A stretch of 64,000 bases of DNA from Auraticoccus cholistanensis (lineage in GTDB: Bacteria; Actinomycetota; Actinomycetes; Propionibacteriales; Propionibacteriaceae), in the NCBI RefSeq assembly GCF_009742705.1, contig NZ_WPCU01000010.1, positions 633,911 to 697,910 on the forward strand, in the 5' to 3' direction. Under the pieces are notes generated by a model. That model saw only the letters and a program-made list of their open reading frames with translations, was not told where the DNA came from and searched no databases. The translations under genes were made by a program, and so were the position numbers. Positions 60,582-64,000 of this stretch are shown piece after piece (position 1 is the first letter of the stretch; every line of letters begins with the position of its first letter).

Positions 60582-61613
60582 ATGGTCGAGGCCGTACCGT
60601 CGCGCTACGAGCTGCGGCGGGTGATCGCCGAGGGCGGGATGGGCACGGTGTGGCTGGCCCGCGACCACAAGCTCGGGGTGGACGTGGCCGCGAAGGTCCT
60701 GCGCGGGTCCGAGGCGTCGGCGGTGCTGCGGTTCGTCCGCGAGCAGGGCCTGCGGGTGCACCACCGCCACGTCGTCAGCCCGCAGGGATGGTCCGCCGAC
60801 GACGACCACGTGGTGATGTCGATGCCGCTGGTCCGGGGTGGCTCGCTGCAGACGCTGTCCCGCGACCACGGGCCGCTGCCGGAGCCGTACGTGGCGGTGC
60901 TGGTGGACCAGCTGCTCGACGGCCTGGCCGAGATCCACCGGCACGGGGTGGTGCACCGCGACCTCAAGCCGGCCAACGTGCTGCTCGAGCCGACCGGCAC
61001 CGGTTGGCCCTGCGTGCGGATCGGCGACTTCGGCATCGCCGCCGTGGTGGGAGAACCTCGGTGCACCGTCGTCGGGCAGTCGCTGGGCACCTTGGGGTTC
61101 ATGGCACCCGAGCAGGCGCGCGGTGCCGAGCCCGACCCGCGGCAGGACCTGTTCGCCGTCGGCGTCCTGGGGCGCTGCCTGCTCACCGGGCTGCCGCCCG
61201 GCCAGCTGCCGGGCGACCAGCCCGGAGCGGCACCGGGTGCCGGTGGGCTCTGGCCCTTCCTGCAGTGGCTCAGCAGCGACGACCCGGCCCGGCGGCCGTC
61301 CTCGGCCGCGGACGCCCGGGAGGAGCTGCGGCGGCGACGTCTGCTGCCGGCCGGCCCGGTCTGGCAGCAGTGGCCCGATCCACCCGAGGTGTTCGACCAG
61401 GTCGCCGAGCTGGAGGAGCCCGACGACCCGGGCCCGACCCAGCACCCCGACGCGACGCAGCCGGGCGTGGTCGACCAGCGACCGGCCGGGCCGACCCCAC
61501 CCGACCAGGGCCGACCGGCGGTCCGGCGGCAGCTGCTGCGCGGGGTGATGGTGGTGAGCTTCGTGCTGGCCGGGCTGTCCGCGGTGCTGCTGCTCCTCGC
61601 CCTGCTGCGCTGA
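60582..61613 (+). CDS. Tail-anchored Hanks-type Ser/Thr protein kinase
   Basis: A 343-residue eukaryotic-like kinase. The glycine loop AEGGMGTVW is at 16-24, the ATP lysine is K38, the catalytic HRDLKPAN contains D127 and K129, and DFG starts at D149. The kinase domain ends near residue 250, followed by a Pro-rich linker and one C-terminal membrane helix that ends the protein with a single Arg, so there is no outside sensor domain. It should be active on the cytoplasmic face. It converges on the VWA gene and lies close to an HTH regulator, hinting at one signalling module. Confidence 0.9.
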   Translation: MVEAVPSRYELRRVIAEGGMGTVWLARDHKLGVDVAAKVLRGSEASAVLRFVREQGLRVHHRHVVSPQGWSADDDHVVMSMPLVRGGSLQTLSRDHGPLPEPYVAVLVDQLLDGLAEIHRHGVVHRDLKPANVLLEPTGTGWPCVRIGDFGIAAVVGEPRCTVVGQSLGTLGFMAPEQARGAEPDPRQDLFAVGVLGRCLLTGLPPGQLPGDQPGAAPGAGGLWPFLQWLSSDDPARRPSSAADAREELRRRRLLPAGPVWQQWPDPPEVFDQVAELEEPDDPGPTQHPDATQPGVVDQRPAGPTPPDQGRPAVRRQLLRGVMVVSFVLAGLSAVLLLLALLR

Positions 61614-61638
61614 CCGCCCGGTGCGCCGGACGGCACGG

Positions 61639-63510
61639 TCAGCCGCGCCGGAGCAACCGCCAGGTCAGCACCCCGAGACCGCCGAAGAGCACGACTCCCG
61701 CAGCGGCGCCGCCGAGCAGCCAGCCACGCCCCGGTCCGTCCTGGTCCGGCTCGTCGGGCTGGTCCTGGTCGGCCGCCGTGGTGCTGCTCGGCGCCGGCTC
61801 GGACGGTGCGGGCGCCGACGGGGTGGACGGTGTGGCCGAGGCCGAGGGCGTGGGCGTCGGGTCGCTGGAGCGGTAGGTCGGCGCGCCGTCCCCGGCCTCG
61901 CCGAACACCCCCAGCTGCAGCTCGAGGGGTCGTTGCTCCCTGGTGGGCCGGTTGTCGTCGTCGGTGTAGGACACCGCCACCAGGTAGTCCCCCGCGAGCG
62001 CGGCGTTCTCGGTGAGGACGCTGCTGCGGTTGGCCCAGAGCACGGTCGGCGTGCCGGCCGACGCCTGAGCTGCTCCGCCGCCGCTCACCGCGCCGGTCTG
62101 GCCGTCCGGCGGGTCGGTGGGACCGCCCTCGTCGGCGTCCCCGGCCACCGGGCTGAGCACCTGGACGTGGAGGAAGCGGTGCCCAGGGGCGTAGTCGGTC
62201 GCCTCGGGCAGCACGGCCCGGGCCTGCAGGCGCTGGCCGAAGTCCAACGGCACCCGGAAGAACTGGATCTCCCCGGGGACGATGTCCGCGGTGACGGTGC
62301 CCTCGCCCACCTCGGGGGCGTCGTCCATCGAGCTGCCGCCCTGCACCTGCTGCCGCGGGCCCTCGCCGAGGTCCCGCCAGGCCGGCCGGTCGTCGGCCCG
62401 GGCGCCGGTCTGCTCCGCCGGCGGCTCCTCGACCACGACCAGCTGGTAGGGCTGGCCGGACACCGGGTCACCGAACCCGGAGTGGGCCACGCGCAGCAGC
62501 AGGTCCCCCTCGGCGCACTCCTCGTCGTCCTCGGACGCCAGGGCGTCGGCAAGCAGCCACCCCCGCTCGCCGCCGTACCTGGTGAGCACCTGGGCGGTGC
62601 CCGACCCGCAGCGCTCACCGGCGGTGGTCAGCAGGTCGACGTCGAGCTGGGTCGTCCCCGTCTCCGGGCGCATGAACACCCCCGCCCACAGCGTCGAACC
62701 GGGGATCCGCCGCTCGATCCGGTAGTGCCGCGGCTCCTCACCCTCGCCCGCCTCGTCCACCCAGCTGCCCGGCCCGATCGCCGGGGCGTCGGCCGCCTGC
62801 ACCGTGCCCTGCACCGGCCGGCCGTTGACCTCCAGCTCGTCCACCGCCCGTTCCTGCACCTGGCGGAGGGTCTGGGTGAGCTCGTCGGTGTCCTCGGCGT
62901 CGTAGTAGGTGCCGCGGCCGCGGTCGGCGATGCAGGTCAGCTGTTCACGGGCCTTGCCGCCGACCCGCAGGCCGACCACGTCGATCCGCAGGTCGATCCC
63001 CGCGGCGGCGATCCGCTCGGCCACCGGGCAGGGGTCGGGGACGCAGGTCTCCTCGCCGTCGGAGACCAGCAGGATGGAGCGCTGACCGCTGTCGCCGACG
63101 TCCTCGGCCGCCCGCTCCAGGGCGTAGGCGATCGGCGTCTCGCCGTAGGGCTGGTAGCGCTCGACCTCCGCCCGCAGCTCCTCGCGGTTGTCGGTGCCGA
63201 TCTCCACCGCCAGCCGGCTGTCCTCGCAGGCCCCGGGGTCGGAGCGGTCGAAGACCTCCGAGCCGTACACCCGCATCCCCACCTCGGCGTCGTCGGGGAG
63301 GGTGTCGATCACCTCGCCGAGGGCGGTCTTGGCGGCTTCGATCTTGGTGCGGCCGTCGCCGGCGGGCTCGGCCATGGAGCCCGAGGAGTCCATCACCAGC
63401 AGCAGCCGGCCGGGCTCGTCGGCGTGCGCGGGTGCCGCCGGGAGCAGCAGCACGGCGGTGGTGACGATCAGCGAGAGGGCGGCAGCAGCGGGACGTCGCA
63501 CGGTGGTCAT
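61639..63510 (-). CDS. Secreted, membrane-anchored von Willebrand factor A protein
   Basis: A 623-residue protein with a signal peptide (cleavage likely after AHA at residue 30) and a VWA domain directly after it. The MIDAS motif is DSSGSM at 41-46, with later T and D residues in YGETPIAYAL and SDGEETC. A large beta-rich region of unknown fold follows (about 240-540), then a Ser/Thr/Pro linker and a C-terminal membrane helix with an RRG tail. Cysteines in CEDS, CVPDPC, CIADR, CGSG and CAEG suggest extracellular disulfides. The start at 63510 places the signal peptide at the N terminus; an upstream ATG at 63567 would bury it. Probably a metal-dependent ligand-binding surface protein. Confidence 0.85.
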   Translation of the reverse strand: MTTVRRPAAAALSLIVTTAVLLLPAAPAHADEPGRLLLVMDSSGSMAEPAGDGRTKIEAAKTALGEVIDTLPDDAEVGMRVYGSEVFDRSDPGACEDSRLAVEIGTDNREELRAEVERYQPYGETPIAYALERAAEDVGDSGQRSILLVSDGEETCVPDPCPVAERIAAAGIDLRIDVVGLRVGGKAREQLTCIADRGRGTYYDAEDTDELTQTLRQVQERAVDELEVNGRPVQGTVQAADAPAIGPGSWVDEAGEGEEPRHYRIERRIPGSTLWAGVFMRPETGTTQLDVDLLTTAGERCGSGTAQVLTRYGGERGWLLADALASEDDEECAEGDLLLRVAHSGFGDPVSGQPYQLVVVEEPPAEQTGARADDRPAWRDLGEGPRQQVQGGSSMDDAPEVGEGTVTADIVPGEIQFFRVPLDFGQRLQARAVLPEATDYAPGHRFLHVQVLSPVAGDADEGGPTDPPDGQTGAVSGGGAAQASAGTPTVLWANRSSVLTENAALAGDYLVAVSYTDDDNRPTREQRPLELQLGVFGEAGDGAPTYRSSDPTPTPSASATPSTPSAPAPSEPAPSSTTAADQDQPDEPDQDGPGRGWLLGGAAAGVVLFGGLGVLTWRLLRRG

Positions 63511-63539
63511 CCTCGGGTCGAATGGGCTACTGTCCGATA

Positions 63540-63567
63540 GGAAACAGCCATTGTTTCCGATTGTCAA
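63540..63567. promoter_or_regulatory. Shared operator/promoter between the VWA and HTH genes
   Basis: GGAAACA (63540-63546) and TGTTTCC (63552-63558) are a perfect seven-bp inverted repeat with a five-base spacer. A consensus TTGACA -35 box for the VWA gene is at 63562-63567 on the minus strand. The site lies between both start codons, so the HTH protein may control both genes. Confidence 0.6.
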
Positions 63568-63590
63568 TACTGGTCGGGGACGGGGACAGC

Positions 63591-64000
63591 ATGTCGGAGC
63601 AGGCGGCCAACCGCCGACGCCAGGAGGAGCTGTACGGCGAGCCGCTGGCCAGCCTGGTCGCCGGGATCTGCGACACGCTGGGGATCAACCAGACGGCGGT
63701 CGCCCGGGTGCTCGGTCTGTCCACCCCGATGCTGTCCCACCTGGTCGCCGGACGACGGGTCAAGATCGGCAGCCCGCTCGCCCACGCCCGCCTGGTCCAG
63801 CTGCGCCGGCTCGCCGCCGACGTCGCCGCGGGCCGGACGTCGCCCGCGCAGGCCGCGGAGGAGGTCGCGCGGATCGCCGCCTCGCAGGACTCCTGGGCGA
63901 CCACCGCGCCGACGACCGAGCCCGCGGCCCTGCAGCAGCAGCTGCTCAGCGTGGCACCGGCCGAGGAGTGGGTGCAGATCGCCGCGGAGATCGCCGAGCG
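63591..64000 (+). CDS. HTH DNA-binding protein (partial, runs off the window)
   Basis: An open frame from the ATG at 63591 to the window end (136 complete codons). The protein begins SEQAANRRRQEELYGEPLA. A helix-turn-helix is seen at about residues 24-58: GICDTLGINQTAVARVLGLS followed by TPMLSHLVAGRRVKIGSP, a Cro/XRE-like arrangement. The following region is helical and Ala-rich. GGGGAC lies before the ATG. It diverges from the VWA gene across the GGAAACA inverted repeat. In actinobacteria such proteins often sit beside Ser/Thr kinase genes; what follows is outside the window. Confidence 0.75.
   Translation, partial: MSEQAANRRRQEELYGEPLASLVAGICDTLGINQTAVARVLGLSTPMLSHLVAGRRVKIGSPLAHARLVQLRRLAADVAAGRTSPAQAAEEVARIAASQDSWATTAPTTEPAALQQQLLSVAPAEEWVQIAAEIAE

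Overview
The window is very GC-rich chromosomal DNA from an actinomycete. The evidence is a mycothiol-dependent aldehyde dehydrogenase, paired clpP1/clpP2, a folC-DUF4233-ndk string, a large RNase E, many GTG starts and stop/start overlaps, and repeated leaderless promoters in which a TAGnnT -10 box lies 6-8 bases before the start codon. The gene mix fits Propionibacteriales or a relative, but that is inference; no rRNA or species marker is present. No insertion sequence, prophage or CRISPR array was seen.

Left edge (1-10.3 kb), mostly accessory metabolism: an RNA-polymerase-recycling ATPase (HelR-like); a minus-strand run of benE, a threonine/serine dehydratase and glycerate kinase; then a plus-strand group of MmyB-type regulator, cupin, zinc alcohol dehydrogenase and drug-efflux-type MFS, closed by a convergent TetR gene. 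A tRNA-Ala(GGC) follows.

Conserved core (10.5-45 kb, almost all minus strand). Read right to left it is the actinobacterial housekeeping order tig-clpP1-clpP2-clpX ... folC-DUF4233-ndk ... rne ... rplU-rpmA ... obgE-proB ... proA ... nadD-rsfS-phosphatase, comparable with the M. tuberculosis Rv2462c-Rv2419c stretch. It is interrupted by: DsbA, Ig-like surface protein and GNAT genes on the plus strand where valS might be expected; a CynX-type MFS and a CPBP protease; two glycosyltransferases between rne and rplU; an AAA ATPase between rpmA and obgE; and between proB and proA a phospholipase-A2-like gene, a three-gene glycosylation/flippase cluster, a PQ-loop protein, the mycothiol formaldehyde/NO detoxification pair and an MFS. 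A 47-residue membrane protein sits between a GNAT gene and nadD.

Right part (45-64 kb), accessory: tRNA-Pro(TGG) and tRNA-Gly(TCC) with a short tandem repeat between them; a D-amino-acid module (RidA divergent from N-acyl-D-amino-acid deacylase and a D-serine-dehydratase-like enzyme); a PAP2 phosphatase; a copper operon (copZ, His-rich membrane protein, copA, csoR) behind a perfect 15+15 inverted repeat lying on its promoter; dinB; a zinc/cation exporter; a DUF485-actP acetate uptake operon with a CRP/GlxR-like site; and at the edge a signalling module of tail-anchored Ser/Thr kinase, secreted von Willebrand A protein and HTH regulator, the last two diverging from a shared inverted repeat.
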